This document shows, piece by piece, positions 50,009 to 57,813 of a stretch of 64,000 nucleotides of DNA. The translations under genes were made by a program, and so were the position numbers. The stretch lies in NCBI GenBank assembly GCA_017556805.1, contig JAFYMC010000020.1, positions 1 through 64,000 of the forward strand, given 5' to 3'. The notes beneath the pieces were generated by a model. That model did not search any database. It worked only from the letters and a program-made list of their open reading frames with translations, and was not told where the DNA came from. Source of the DNA: Lachnospiraceae bacterium. GTDB taxonomy: Bacteria > Bacillota > Clostridia > Lachnospirales > Lachnospiraceae. Each line of letters starts with the position of its first letter. The first letter of the stretch is position 1.

Positions 50009-50971
50009 ATGCTGGATTTATTATTTCAGGAAGCGAATCAGGGGATTTTCGCGTTTATAGGAATTATGGTTACCTATGCATTAACCTGTGTGTTATTGCA
50101 TTTTTGCGGAGGCTTGTTGCCGAGAGACGGCGGAAGAGATTTTGCCGTAGACGGAAAACTTTCTCAGGGAAAACCGAGGGGGGCAGGATTTGTTTTTATT
50201 TTGATTTTTGCGGCAACGGTATTTTTGTTTCTTCCGCTTGACAGAGAACGTTCCATTTATGTGATTCTTACGGTGGCGGCGATGCTGACCGGTTTTTTGG
50301 ATGACTGCTCCAAGGCACCGTGGGGAGAGTATAAAAAGGGTATCCTGGATTTGATTATTTCCGTTATGCTGGCGGTTACCTATATCAATTTTAACGGAAC
50401 CACCCTTTCGATTGCTTGTTTCGATTTACAGGTAAAATTGCCGACGGTTTTATTCGGTGTGCTTGTGACACTGCTTGCCTGGGTGTCCATCAATGTAACC
50501 AATTGTGCGGACGGTGTGGACGGTTTGTCGGCGACGTTAACCAGTATTACGCTCATGAGCTTCTATTTTACCGCTGATTCCACGGGAATGGCAGAGGATT
50601 ATCGTTATATGACACTTTTGATGGTGGCATGTCTTCTCGGTTATCTTTGGTATAACGCAACCCCGAGCCGTATGATGATGGGAGATGCGGGGTCCCGTGC
50701 CATGGGCTTGTTTATTGCTGTGACGGCGTTAAAAAGCGGTTATGTGTTGTTGTACATACCGTTTGCGATTTTGTTGATTTTAGACGGCGGACTGGGTCTT
50801 GTAAAGGTGGCACTGCTCCGGTTCTTAAAGATTCGTATTTTGAAGAATACGAGAACCCCGCTTCACGATCATGTGCGGAAGAATTTGGGCTGGTCCAATA
50901 CCCAGACGGTGTTTAAGTTTGCGATTCTGCAGATTGTCATTGCTTTTGCGACGACATGGCTGATACGATAG
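50009..50971 (+). CDS. MraY-like phospho-sugar polyprenyl-phosphate transferase
   Basis: ATG 50009 is chosen over an upstream start because AAGGATGG lies in front of it and TM1 follows shortly after. The 320-residue protein has about ten membrane segments. MraY/WecA-family motifs are present: the aspartate pair GFLDDCSK, the NCADGVDGLSATLTS loop and MMMGDAGSRAMG. The segment PLHDHVRKNLGWSNTQ replaces the HHH of MraY with H-D-H. It transfers a phospho-sugar from a UDP-sugar to undecaprenyl phosphate, starting wall-polymer or peptidoglycan lipid intermediates. It lies outside a dcw cluster, so it may be a paralog dedicated to another polymer. Calling it the essential MraY would need a genome check. 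Confidence 0.88.
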   Translation: MLDLLFQEANQGIFAFIGIMVTYALTCVLLHFCGGLLPRDGGRDFAVDGKLSQGKPRGAGFVFILIFAATVFLFLPLDRERSIYVILTVAAMLTGFLDDCSKAPWGEYKKGILDLIISVMLAVTYINFNGTTLSIACFDLQVKLPTVLFGVLVTLLAWVSINVTNCADGVDGLSATLTSITLMSFYFTADSTGMAEDYRYMTLLMVACLLGYLWYNATPSRMMMGDAGSRAMGLFIAVTALKSGYVLLYIPFAILLILDGGLGLVKVALLRFLKIRILKNTRTPLHDHVRKNLGWSNTQTVFKFAILQIVIAFATTWLIR

Positions 50972-51027
50972 AAGAACACTGTGCCTCTTAAGGTGCAGGT
51001 AGAGTCAAAGAAGGGTCGAAGATACAT

Positions 51028-51780
51028 ATGAAATCCATAAAACGAAAAGAAAACAGAACGTGGTTTTTGAAGGGAATGCGACACGGAGTTCCCATCGGAT
51101 TGGGCTATTTTGCGGTGGCGTTTACTCTGGGTATTCAGGCAAAAAGTATCGGAATGACGCCGCTTCAATCGGCACTTATGTCCTTTACTATGCATGCGTC
51201 TGCGGGAGAGTTTGCGGCGATGACCGTGATTGCGGCAGGCTCCGGCTATGTGGAGATGGCAATTACCCAGCTGGTGATTAATTTGCGATATTTGCTCATG
51301 TCCTGCGCATTGTCCCAGAAGGTGTCGGAGAAAATGCCGTTTATTCATCGGTTTTTTATTTCCTATTATATTACGGATGAGATTTTCGGAATTTCTTCTA
51401 CGGTAGACGGAAAATTAAATCCACGGTATACCTACGGTGCGGCGTTGGTGGCGTCTCCGGGCTGGGTGCTTGGGACTTACCTCGGTGCAGTGGTAGGAAA
51501 TATTCTTCCGGACAATGTATCCAGTGCCATGAGTGTGGCTCTGTACGGTATGTTCCTGGCAATTATTATTCCGCCGGCACGTAAGCACAAGGTGATTGCG
51601 GTTATTGTAGTGGTATCCATGCTGGCCAGCTACGGGTTTACCGTGCTGGCACAGGCGGTTTCGGAGTATATTACCATATCCTCCGGAATGCGGATTTTAA
51701 TTCTGACGGTGCTGATTGCCGGAATTGCGGCAGTTGTCCGCCCGATTGAGGAAAGCGAGGGCTCTGCAAATGAAGGATAA
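51028..51780 (+). CDS. azlC: Branched-chain amino-acid exporter, large subunit AzlC
   Basis: The 250-residue membrane protein starts at ATG 51028. AzlC features include GYFAVAFTLGIQAKSIGMTP, MHASAGEFAAMTVIAAGSGY and QLVINLRYLLMSCALSQK, with about eight membrane segments. AzlC and AzlD form an exporter for branched-chain amino acids or analogues (4-azaleucine resistance in Bacillus). The stop codon overlaps the azlD start by 11 nt, which secures the pairing. No regulator such as azlB lies adjacent. Confidence 0.93.
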   Translation: MKSIKRKENRTWFLKGMRHGVPIGLGYFAVAFTLGIQAKSIGMTPLQSALMSFTMHASAGEFAAMTVIAAGSGYVEMAITQLVINLRYLLMSCALSQKVSEKMPFIHRFFISYYITDEIFGISSTVDGKLNPRYTYGAALVASPGWVLGTYLGAVVGNILPDNVSSAMSVALYGMFLAIIIPPARKHKVIAVIVVVSMLASYGFTVLAQAVSEYITISSGMRILILTVLIAGIAAVVRPIEESEGSANEG

Positions 51781-52075
51781 TATTTACCTTTATTTATTGG
51801 TGGCAGCCGGTGTGACTTATCTCATTCGTGCGTTGCCTATGACATTAATCAGAAAAAATATTAAAAACAAATATATTCGTTCCTTTTTGTATTATGTGCC
51901 GTATGTAACCTTAGCAGTAATGACGTTTCCGGCCATTCTTTCCGCGACCGCCAATGTGATATCCGCGGCGGTAGGGTTTGGAGTGGCACTGCTTATTGCA
52001 TACTTTGACGGAAATTTGTTCAAGGTGGCCATGGGAGGTTGTGTGGCGGTATTTCTTGTGGAGTTGTTTCTGTAG
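51770..52075 (+). CDS. azlD: Branched-chain amino-acid exporter, small subunit AzlD
   Basis: ATG 51770 starts the 101-residue product; an upstream frame continuation is inside azlC and is rejected. It has about three or four membrane segments and the AzlD pattern YLIRALPMTLIRKNIKNKYI, then YVPYVTLAVMTFPAIL. AzlD is the small partner of AzlC, and the 11-nt overlap shows translational coupling. A strong terminator lies 37 nt downstream. Confidence 0.9.
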   Translation: MKDNIYLYLLVAAGVTYLIRALPMTLIRKNIKNKYIRSFLYYVPYVTLAVMTFPAILSATANVISAAVGFGVALLIAYFDGNLFKVAMGGCVAVFLVELFL

Positions 52076-52111
52076 ATTGTGATTTTGAAAATTAAATGTC
52101 AGATAAGAGAG

Positions 52112-52140
52112 AGGCCGTTGCGGTAGTTGCAACGGCCTTT
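52112..52140. terminator. Terminator between azlD and aroA (convergent)
   Basis: AGGCCGTTGC pairs with GCAACGGCCT and ends in TTTG on the plus strand. The convergent aroA gene ends 29 nt away. Confidence 0.85.
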
Positions 52141-52168
52141 GTGTTTGAAAGATTTGTATAGAAAAACC

Positions 52169-53485
52169 TTACGAGAAACAATTCGAAAACAAATCAAAGT
52201 AATTTTCAAAGGTTTTTTTGCAGCAGGACGGATTGTCGATTATCACACCGTCTACCTTAAGACCAACCAGAGAAAAGGCCATGGCCATACGATGGTCATC
52301 GTAGGTTTCGATGCGCGCACCGTGAAGCGGAGCAGGAGTGATAAGTATACCTGTGCCGTCTTCGTCCACTTTGGCATCTCCGCCGAGACGTTTGATTTCG
52401 GTAATGGTGGCAGTCATACGGTCGCATTCCTGGGCACGGATGTGGCTTACCCCGCGGATGTGGGTTGGGGTATCCGCAAACAGCGCAAGGACCGCCATGG
52501 TCATGGTTTGGTCGGAAAAATCGCTCATGGTAATATCAAGCCCCGGATAATGACCGTCTGCCGGACCGGTAACACAAATGCCTTCCGGAGTATCGGTAAC
52601 GGTACAGCCTAACTGCTCCAACGCTAAGATAAAACGTAAATCTCCCTGCATGGAATTTTTGTGAACCCCGGTAACCGTAACCGAAGTGCCGAGTAATGCA
52701 GCAGCTGCGTAAAAATAGCAAGCACCGGAAAGGTCCGGTTCGATATCGTAGGACTGACTTCGATAAGAAATACCGCCCGGAATCCGGTAAGCGGTGCCGG
52801 TGTTAGTCTTCGAAGAGAGGACCGGTGTAACACCGAATTCGGTCATCATACGTTCCGTGATATGTACATAGGACATGGCGGTACGGGAGCCGGTGGCGGT
52901 TACGGTAAGACCCTCGGTCAGTAGTACGCCGGTCATCATAAGAGCACTTAAAAACTGACTGCTTTTGTCAATGGAAACAGAAAGTTCCGGAGCTGAGGTC
53001 AGTCGTTGCTGTCCTCCTTCGATGCGAAGCGGTAAATGCCCCTCCTGCTCTAATGCGGTAACGGAAATACCGATAGAACGTAAAGCATCGATTAGCGGAG
53101 CCATGGGACGCTTTTTCATTTGTTCCGAAGCATCCAGAATATAGGTTCCGTCACAAAATGCAAGCAGTGCGGTCAAAAAGCGGGCAGCAGTACCTGCACT
53201 TGCGGCATAGACGGTGGCTTCTTTTTTCGGAAGCGTGCCGCCGCAACCGGTAATCGTAATCTCTTTTGTTTCTTCATCGGCAGAACACGAAATGCCTAAA
53301 TCCTGCAGTGCGGCAATCAATGCTCTGGAGTCTGAGGAAAACAGTGCATTTTGAAGCGTACAGGTACCGTCGGACAAGGCTGCTAACAACAGAGCGCGGT
53401 TAGTAATACTTTTGGACCCCGGAACCGTTACGGTAAAGGAAGCCGGAGCGGAGACCGGTGTTACGACATAGCTATCGGATAACAT
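52169..53485 (-). CDS. aroA: 3-phosphoshikimate 1-carboxyvinyltransferase (EPSP synthase)
   Basis: The 438-residue minus-strand product starts at 53485 after GGAGGATT. Family motifs are VPGSKSITNRALLLAALSDG (PEP/shikimate lysine), GTAARFLTALL, MKKRPMAPLID and DHRMAMAFSLVGL. The second-domain DMSDQTMTMAV-like segment reads TMSDFSDQTMTMAVLALF. It makes EPSP from shikimate-3-phosphate and PEP in the shikimate pathway. The second position after GTA is the A-R form, and overall it looks closer to class II enzymes of Gram-positives than to E. coli AroA, though that is impression only. No other aro genes are adjacent; it follows the xylanase gene on the same strand, separated by a hairpin. Confidence 0.95.
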   Translation of the reverse strand: MLSDSYVVTPVSAPASFTVTVPGSKSITNRALLLAALSDGTCTLQNALFSSDSRALIAALQDLGISCSADEETKEITITGCGGTLPKKEATVYAASAGTAARFLTALLAFCDGTYILDASEQMKKRPMAPLIDALRSIGISVTALEQEGHLPLRIEGGQQRLTSAPELSVSIDKSSQFLSALMMTGVLLTEGLTVTATGSRTAMSYVHITERMMTEFGVTPVLSSKTNTGTAYRIPGGISYRSQSYDIEPDLSGACYFYAAAALLGTSVTVTGVHKNSMQGDLRFILALEQLGCTVTDTPEGICVTGPADGHYPGLDITMSDFSDQTMTMAVLALFADTPTHIRGVSHIRAQECDRMTATITEIKRLGGDAKVDEDGTGILITPAPLHGARIETYDDHRMAMAFSLVGLKVDGVIIDNPSCCKKTFENYFDLFSNCFS

Positions 53486-53509
53486 AAGTAATCCTCCTTC
53501 ACAGAATAA

Positions 53510-53539
53510 GGGAGGGTTGTCAACAGGACAACCCTTCCC
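53510..53539 (-). terminator. Hairpin between the xylanase gene and aroA
   Basis: GGGAGGGTTGTC pairs with GACAACCCTTCCC. The minus-strand U-run is poor (TTATT), so it may attenuate rather than stop readthrough from the xylanase gene into aroA. Confidence 0.6.
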
Positions 53540-53559
53540 AAATACTTCGATTTACTTGA

Positions 53560-54831
53560 TTATTCCTGAATGGCATATCCGGCATCTACATAAGCCTGTA
53601 ATACCTTATAGTAAGCCGGTTTTGCAATGCCAGGCATGGAGAACAGAAGCGGAGTCTGGTCGCCTCTCCAGGAACGGTCATCACCCATGCCCCAGTAGGT
53701 AATGCCGGAAATGTTGGCACCGTCCTTCTTTAACTCCAAAAGACCTTTCATCAGCTCGTAGTAGTAATTGGCCTGGGTGGTATCGTTGGTACAGGTAACA
53801 TCCAGTTCTGTCAGTTGTACTTCGTATCCTGCATCCAAGAATTTCTTTGCGGTGGATTTAAACAACTGGGTGGACGGGTAACCGGTGTCCAGGTGGGCCT
53901 GCATACCGAAACCGTCACAAATCTTGCCGTCGGAGTTAATGAAATTCATAATGGCAAGTAAATGCTGGCTGTTCATATAGGTGTTGAAATCGTTGAAAAT
54001 TAAGGAAACCTTGTCGCGGATGCCGTACTGCTTTAACATGTCATCCGCAATTACATAAGCAAGCTTTACGAAGGACGGCTCGTAGTTCTGTTTGCCGTAA
54101 ATGGTAAGCCAGTTATGGTCGGTGGCGTTCCAGTATTCGTTTACTACGTCCCAGGCATAAACACAGGAACTGTACTCGCTGTCATAGACATGCTTCATGA
54201 CGGTGCGAACATAGAATTCAAGACGGGCATCCATTACTTCCCGGGAAACAAAGCCGTTATCTCCGACATAATCTAAGCGGAAGAACCAGTTCGGAGTCTG
54301 ACTGTGCCATACTAAGGTGTGGAATCGAAGGCCCAGGTCATTTTCGGCGCAAAGCTTCATGGCCAAATCGGTGGCTGCAAAGTTCAACTTCGGAACCATA
54401 GTGTCCGTGTAGTTATCCGGAATTACATAGCCCAGACTCTTTGCTTCATCAATGCTGATGAGAGTCGGGAAATTACCCATGATGGCATCCGGCTTCATTT
54501 CGTTTTCTAAGGAAATGCTGTTATAGTGTTTCTTGATCAATTTAACGGTATATACATTTTCTAAATCGGAGGCACGGGTAACACATACACCGGAACGATC
54601 AAAAACGGTACCGTAGGTATTCATAAGAGTGACGGACTTGTCAAACGGAAGCGGAGTGGCTGTCGGAGCCTTGGTCGGTTCCGGGGTGGCCGTCGGTTCC
54701 GGAGTGGCCGTCGGAGCTGCCGTTGCGGTCGGTTCCGGGGTCGGAGTCACCTTTGCATCGCCGGAATTACATGCAGCGAATAAAGATACGAGTAGGGTTA
54801 ATAAAGCGAAACATGTGATAGTCTTTTTCAT
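53560..54831 (-). CDS. GH10 endo-1,4-beta-xylanase lipoprotein
   Basis: The 423-residue minus-strand product has a lipoprotein signal with lipid Cys21 (SLFAAC). A Thr/Pro/Glu linker (~residues 27-62, TATPEP repeats) leads to one GH10 domain. Catalytic residues are Glu232 (acid/base, WDVVNEYW) and Glu342 (nucleophile, VQLTELDV). Substrate-site motifs HTLVWHSQTP, NDFNTY and FGMQAHLDTGYP are present. The enzyme cuts the beta-1,4-xylan backbone at the cell surface. It is monocistronic, with its own promoter and a short inverted repeat in the leader. The same linker style occurs in four other surface proteins of this window, suggesting a shared anchoring design. Confidence 0.96.
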   Translation of the reverse strand: MKKTITCFALLTLLVSLFAACNSGDAKVTPTPEPTATAAPTATPEPTATPEPTKAPTATPLPFDKSVTLMNTYGTVFDRSGVCVTRASDLENVYTVKLIKKHYNSISLENEMKPDAIMGNFPTLISIDEAKSLGYVIPDNYTDTMVPKLNFAATDLAMKLCAENDLGLRFHTLVWHSQTPNWFFRLDYVGDNGFVSREVMDARLEFYVRTVMKHVYDSEYSSCVYAWDVVNEYWNATDHNWLTIYGKQNYEPSFVKLAYVIADDMLKQYGIRDKVSLIFNDFNTYMNSQHLLAIMNFINSDGKICDGFGMQAHLDTGYPSTQLFKSTAKKFLDAGYEVQLTELDVTCTNDTTQANYYYELMKGLLELKKDGANISGITYWGMGDDRSWRGDQTPLLFSMPGIAKPAYYKVLQAYVDAGYAIQE

Positions 54832-54854
54832 TCGTGTGTATCCTTTCTTGTGAA

Positions 54855-54926
54855 ATTAGATTTCTAATCAATGCTTGATTTATAAGGTACTCCATTGCAT
54901 TATAGCACAGAAAAAAGTGTTTGAAA
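54855..54926 (-). promoter_or_regulatory. Promoter and inverted repeat of the xylanase gene
   Basis: On the minus strand TTTTCA (54926-54921), 17 nt, consensus TATAAT (54903-54898). A 6-bp-arm repeat ATTAGA-TT-TCTAAT (54855-54868) lies in the leader and may be an operator or part of a repression site. Confidence 0.6.
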
Positions 54927-54941
54927 AGCCTATATATTTTT

Positions 54942-54970
54942 TTGACATAATGTTAAAAAAGTTGTATAAT
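54942..54970 (+). promoter_or_regulatory. Consensus sigma-A promoter of the acyltransferase gene
   Basis: TTGACA (54942-54947), 17 nt, TATAAT (54965-54970). Both hexamers are perfect. Confidence 0.9.
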
Positions 54971-55046
54971 ACAAAACGTATGAAGTCAGGAAGAAGCGTT
55001 TTGTAGGGAACGGAAATAAGGACGAAATCGAAAGAGAGAGATTAGC

Positions 55047-55718
55047 ATGAAGTTACAAGGAATATCAAAGCATTTTCCTATGTTTATGCGTCGCGGAACC
55101 CAGCATGTGGTGGTTTGGATCTGGCGCAGATACATCGGATTTGTGGCATGGACCTCCAAAGTAGAGTTTCAGGGGATCGAAAATATTGATAAAAACCGGA
55201 TGCTGGGCTTTTGGCATGAGGATAGCTATTGTATGCAGCTTTTGTTGAGACAATTGCAGAAGTTAGAGAAAAAGGTGCATGTAATCGTGACTGCGGAACG
55301 TCGCGGAGATTATATTGCGGAGATGGTATCCCGTTACGGGGCGGAACCGATGCGCTTGCCGGACGGGCTTAAGATGCGTTCTTTTTTAAAGGACTTAAAG
55401 GAGGACAGCAAGCAGTCGGGGCTTACTCTGGCAGCCGCTATGGACGGTCCCAACGGTCCGTATCGTAAACCGAAGCGTTTGTTGTTTATGCTGGCTCATG
55501 AAGCGGAGAAGTCAGTGGTTTATGTACGTTTCCTGAAGAAAGGAATGATTACATTCCCGTGGCGCTGGGATAAGTACCGTGTGCCGCTTCCGTTTACAAA
55601 ATTGGTGTGTAAGATAGATTATTTCGGTGAAATCGCAAAAGATGAGTTAAAGAACTTTACCGAATATGCAACCCGTATCTTCGGGGAGGATATTCGGTGG
55701 GAAGAGCAAGGAGAGTAA
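55047..55718 (+). CDS. DUF374 lysophospholipid-acyltransferase-like protein
   Basis: The 223-residue protein starts at ATG 55047 after GAAAGAGAG. It matches DUF374: LGFWHEDSYCMQLLL in place of the acyltransferase HxxxxD, VTAERRGDYIAEMVSRYGAE, and AAMDGPNGPYRKPKRLL, a strongly conserved Gly/Pro block. DUF374 proteins sit at the membrane and are thought to acylate lipid A precursors in Gram-negatives or other lipids; the role in a Gram-positive cell is unknown. One hydrophobic segment near residue 25 may act as an anchor. It is followed 1 nt later by the phosphatase gene start. Confidence 0.88.
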   Translation: MKLQGISKHFPMFMRRGTQHVVVWIWRRYIGFVAWTSKVEFQGIENIDKNRMLGFWHEDSYCMQLLLRQLQKLEKKVHVIVTAERRGDYIAEMVSRYGAEPMRLPDGLKMRSFLKDLKEDSKQSGLTLAAAMDGPNGPYRKPKRLLFMLAHEAEKSVVYVRFLKKGMITFPWRWDKYRVPLPFTKLVCKIDYFGEIAKDELKNFTEYATRIFGEDIRWEEQGE

Positions 55719-55719
55719 C

Positions 55720-56352
55720 ATGCGTTTGATATTAATTCGTCACGGCAGGCAGAGCAGTCCTCTTTGTAACGTGAATGTGGATTTGTCGGAGGTGGGAAGA
55801 TGTCAGGCGATGCTTTTGGCAGAGCGACTTAAGGGACTTGTGCCTGACCGGATTTATACCAGCGCCCTGACACGGGCAAAACAGACGGCAGAGATATTAT
55901 TCGGTACGGATGCTGTGTTTTTGGAACGGGAAGCGTTAAATGAGATTTCCTTCGGAGATATGACCGGAGAAGCGGATTCCCGGAATGCGGTACTGTTTCC
56001 GGAGTACTTTGAAGCGAAAAAGAGAAAGGCGGAAAATTTAAGAATGCCGGGAGGTGAGTGCCCGACGGAGGTGTTTGACCGGGCCGTGAAAGTGGTAAGA
56101 GAGGCTGTTACGTCCGGTGCGGAGACGGTTGTGTTTGTGACTCACGGTGGTGTGATTCGTGCGCTGACGGCGGGACTTTTAGGTCTTGGGGCAGGTCAAA
56201 TGCTTCGCATTGCGGATAGTCTGGAGCATACGTCCGTAACAGAACTTAAGTACTCCGAGGAGGCGGATTGCTTTTCGCTGGAACGGTTAAATGATGCCTC
56301 ACATCTTGAGGGCAGACCGGAACTTAGTCGGAACGCGTGGGCAAAAGGCTGA
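55720..56352 (+). CDS. Histidine phosphatase superfamily protein
   Basis: ATG 55720 follows CAAGGAG; the earlier in-frame start lies inside the acyltransferase gene. The 210-residue product has the phosphohistidine motif LILIRHGRQS at the very N-terminus, the substrate-binding YTSALTRAKQTAEI, and the second catalytic His in FVTHGGVIRALTAG. This is the phosphoglycerate-mutase-like fold. Candidate roles are adenosylcobalamin/ribazole phosphatase (CobC) or a general sugar phosphatase; there is no cobalamin gene nearby, so the specific call is left open. It is coupled to the acyltransferase gene. Confidence 0.9.
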   Translation: MRLILIRHGRQSSPLCNVNVDLSEVGRCQAMLLAERLKGLVPDRIYTSALTRAKQTAEILFGTDAVFLEREALNEISFGDMTGEADSRNAVLFPEYFEAKKRKAENLRMPGGECPTEVFDRAVKVVREAVTSGAETVVFVTHGGVIRALTAGLLGLGAGQMLRIADSLEHTSVTELKYSEEADCFSLERLNDASHLEGRPELSRNAWAKG

Positions 56353-56395
56353 TATGCTGCATAAACTGTAGGAAGAACCTACAGGAAGTGTTTGC

Positions 56396-57691
56396 ATGAT
56401 TATATATGTAGTAAAGCCCGGGGATACCATACAGGGTATTGCAACTGCTACAGGAAGCAGTGTGGAACGTATTTTACAGGATAATGCCCTGACAGAGGAC
56501 AGTGTACTGGTGCCGGGGCAGGCCATTGTGGTATTACAACCCAATGTGACCTATACGGTGCAGGAGGGAGACAACTTTCTTGGAATTGCGGAGCGGTACG
56601 GTGTAACGCCGAAGCAGCTCCTTGCCAACAATCCGGCTTTAAACGGCCGGGATACGTTATATCCGGGCGAAACGATTGTGATTGACTATGCCACCAATAT
56701 GGAACGTCGGCCTTTGGCCGTAAACGGGTATGCGTATCCGTATATCGATCGGGAGATTTTAAGGAAGACTTTGCCGTATCTGACCTATCTTACGTTATTT
56801 ACTTATGGATTTACGGAAAACGGAGATTTGGTGGGAATCGATGATGAAGAGGTAATTCAGATTGCCAAAGAGTATCGGGTGGCGCCGCTCATGCTACTTT
56901 CTACACTTACCGCAGACGGAACCTTCAGTAACGAATTGGCCAGCCGGATTTTCTCGGATGAGGCCGCCAGAAATCGCCTCTTTGACCAAATACTTGAGAA
57001 TTTGCGAGTGAAGGGGTATTACGGTCTGGATGTGGATTTTGAATTTATTTTGCCGGAAGACAGAGATAATTATGTGCAGTTTTTGACGGAACTTAAGGCA
57101 CGGCTTGCGCCGGAGGGCTATCCTCTGGTGGTGGCATTGGCACCGAAGACCTCCGGCATGCAGCGGGGACTTTTGTATGAGTCCCATGACTATCCGGCCA
57201 TCGGTGCGGTAGCGGATTCGGTGCTCATTATGACCTACGAGTGGGGCTATACCTATGGACCGCCTCTCGCAGTTGCACCCCTCAATAAGGTTAAGGAAGT
57301 ACTGGATTACGGCGTGTCTGTGATTCCGAGAGAAAAGATATTGCAGGGGATGCCGAACTACGGCTATGACTGGACACTTCCTTATGTAAGAGGTGAATCT
57401 ATGGCCAGGTCCATCGGGAATGTGGAGGCAGTGGAAATTGCGGAACGGTATCGTGCCACCATTCAATTTGACGAGCAGGCGCAGACGCCGTTCTTTTATT
57501 ATACGTCAGAGGACGGAAAGGCACATGTGGTCTGGTTTGAGGATGCCAGAAGTATCCGGGCAAAGCTTTTGTTAAATGAAAGCTATCCGCTTCAGGGAAT
57601 CAGTTACTGGAATGTGATGCGGTACTTTCCGCAGAACTGGCTGGTGGTAAATCAGATGTTTACCATACGGAATGCATATGACGAAAGCTGA
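56396..57691 (+). CDS. LysM-LysM-GH18 spore cortex-fragment-lytic-type protein (YaaH/SleL-like)
   Basis: The 431-residue protein starts at ATG 56396. It has two LysM domains in tandem (residues ~2-48 VVKPGDTIQGIATATGSS, and ~51-98 TVQEGDNFLGIAERYGVT). A GH18 TIM barrel follows (~105-425) with the D-x-D-x-E active-site strand YYGLDVDFEF (Asp212, Asp214, Glu216). This is the architecture of Bacillus YaaH/SleL N-acetylglucosaminidases, which trim cortex fragments in germination and are spore-associated without a classical signal peptide, as here. The next gene, on the opposite strand, encodes a SleC-like cortex enzyme, so the two suggest a germination locus. Vegetative wall turnover is the alternative. 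Confidence 0.88.
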   Translation: MIIYVVKPGDTIQGIATATGSSVERILQDNALTEDSVLVPGQAIVVLQPNVTYTVQEGDNFLGIAERYGVTPKQLLANNPALNGRDTLYPGETIVIDYATNMERRPLAVNGYAYPYIDREILRKTLPYLTYLTLFTYGFTENGDLVGIDDEEVIQIAKEYRVAPLMLLSTLTADGTFSNELASRIFSDEAARNRLFDQILENLRVKGYYGLDVDFEFILPEDRDNYVQFLTELKARLAPEGYPLVVALAPKTSGMQRGLLYESHDYPAIGAVADSVLIMTYEWGYTYGPPLAVAPLNKVKEVLDYGVSVIPREKILQGMPNYGYDWTLPYVRGESMARSIGNVEAVEIAERYRATIQFDEQAQTPFFYYTSEDGKAHVVWFEDARSIRAKLLLNESYPLQGISYWNVMRYFPQNWLVVNQMFTIRNAYDES

Positions 57692-57729
57692 TGCTGACAA
57701 TTATCGGCATGGCAATTAATTTGAACGGA

Positions 57730-57770
57730 AAAGGAAGTCGTTGTGTGAAATTACACAAGGACTTCCTTTT
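57730..57770. terminator. Bidirectional terminator between the cortex-lytic genes
   Basis: AAAGGAAGTC..TTGTGT pairs with ACACAA..GACTTCCTTT, with a T-run on the plus strand and A-rich sequence on the other side. It serves the convergent GH18 and SleC-like genes. Confidence 0.85.
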
Positions 57771-57813
57771 ATTTATTGCATGGTGCTGTTTATCGGAAAA
57801 ATTGTCGGGGAGC

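Noticed and set aside
52127-52612. 161-residue plus-strand frame over the aroA 3' end
   Set aside because: It is antisense to conserved aroA codons, begins in the azlD terminator and lacks a ribosome site.
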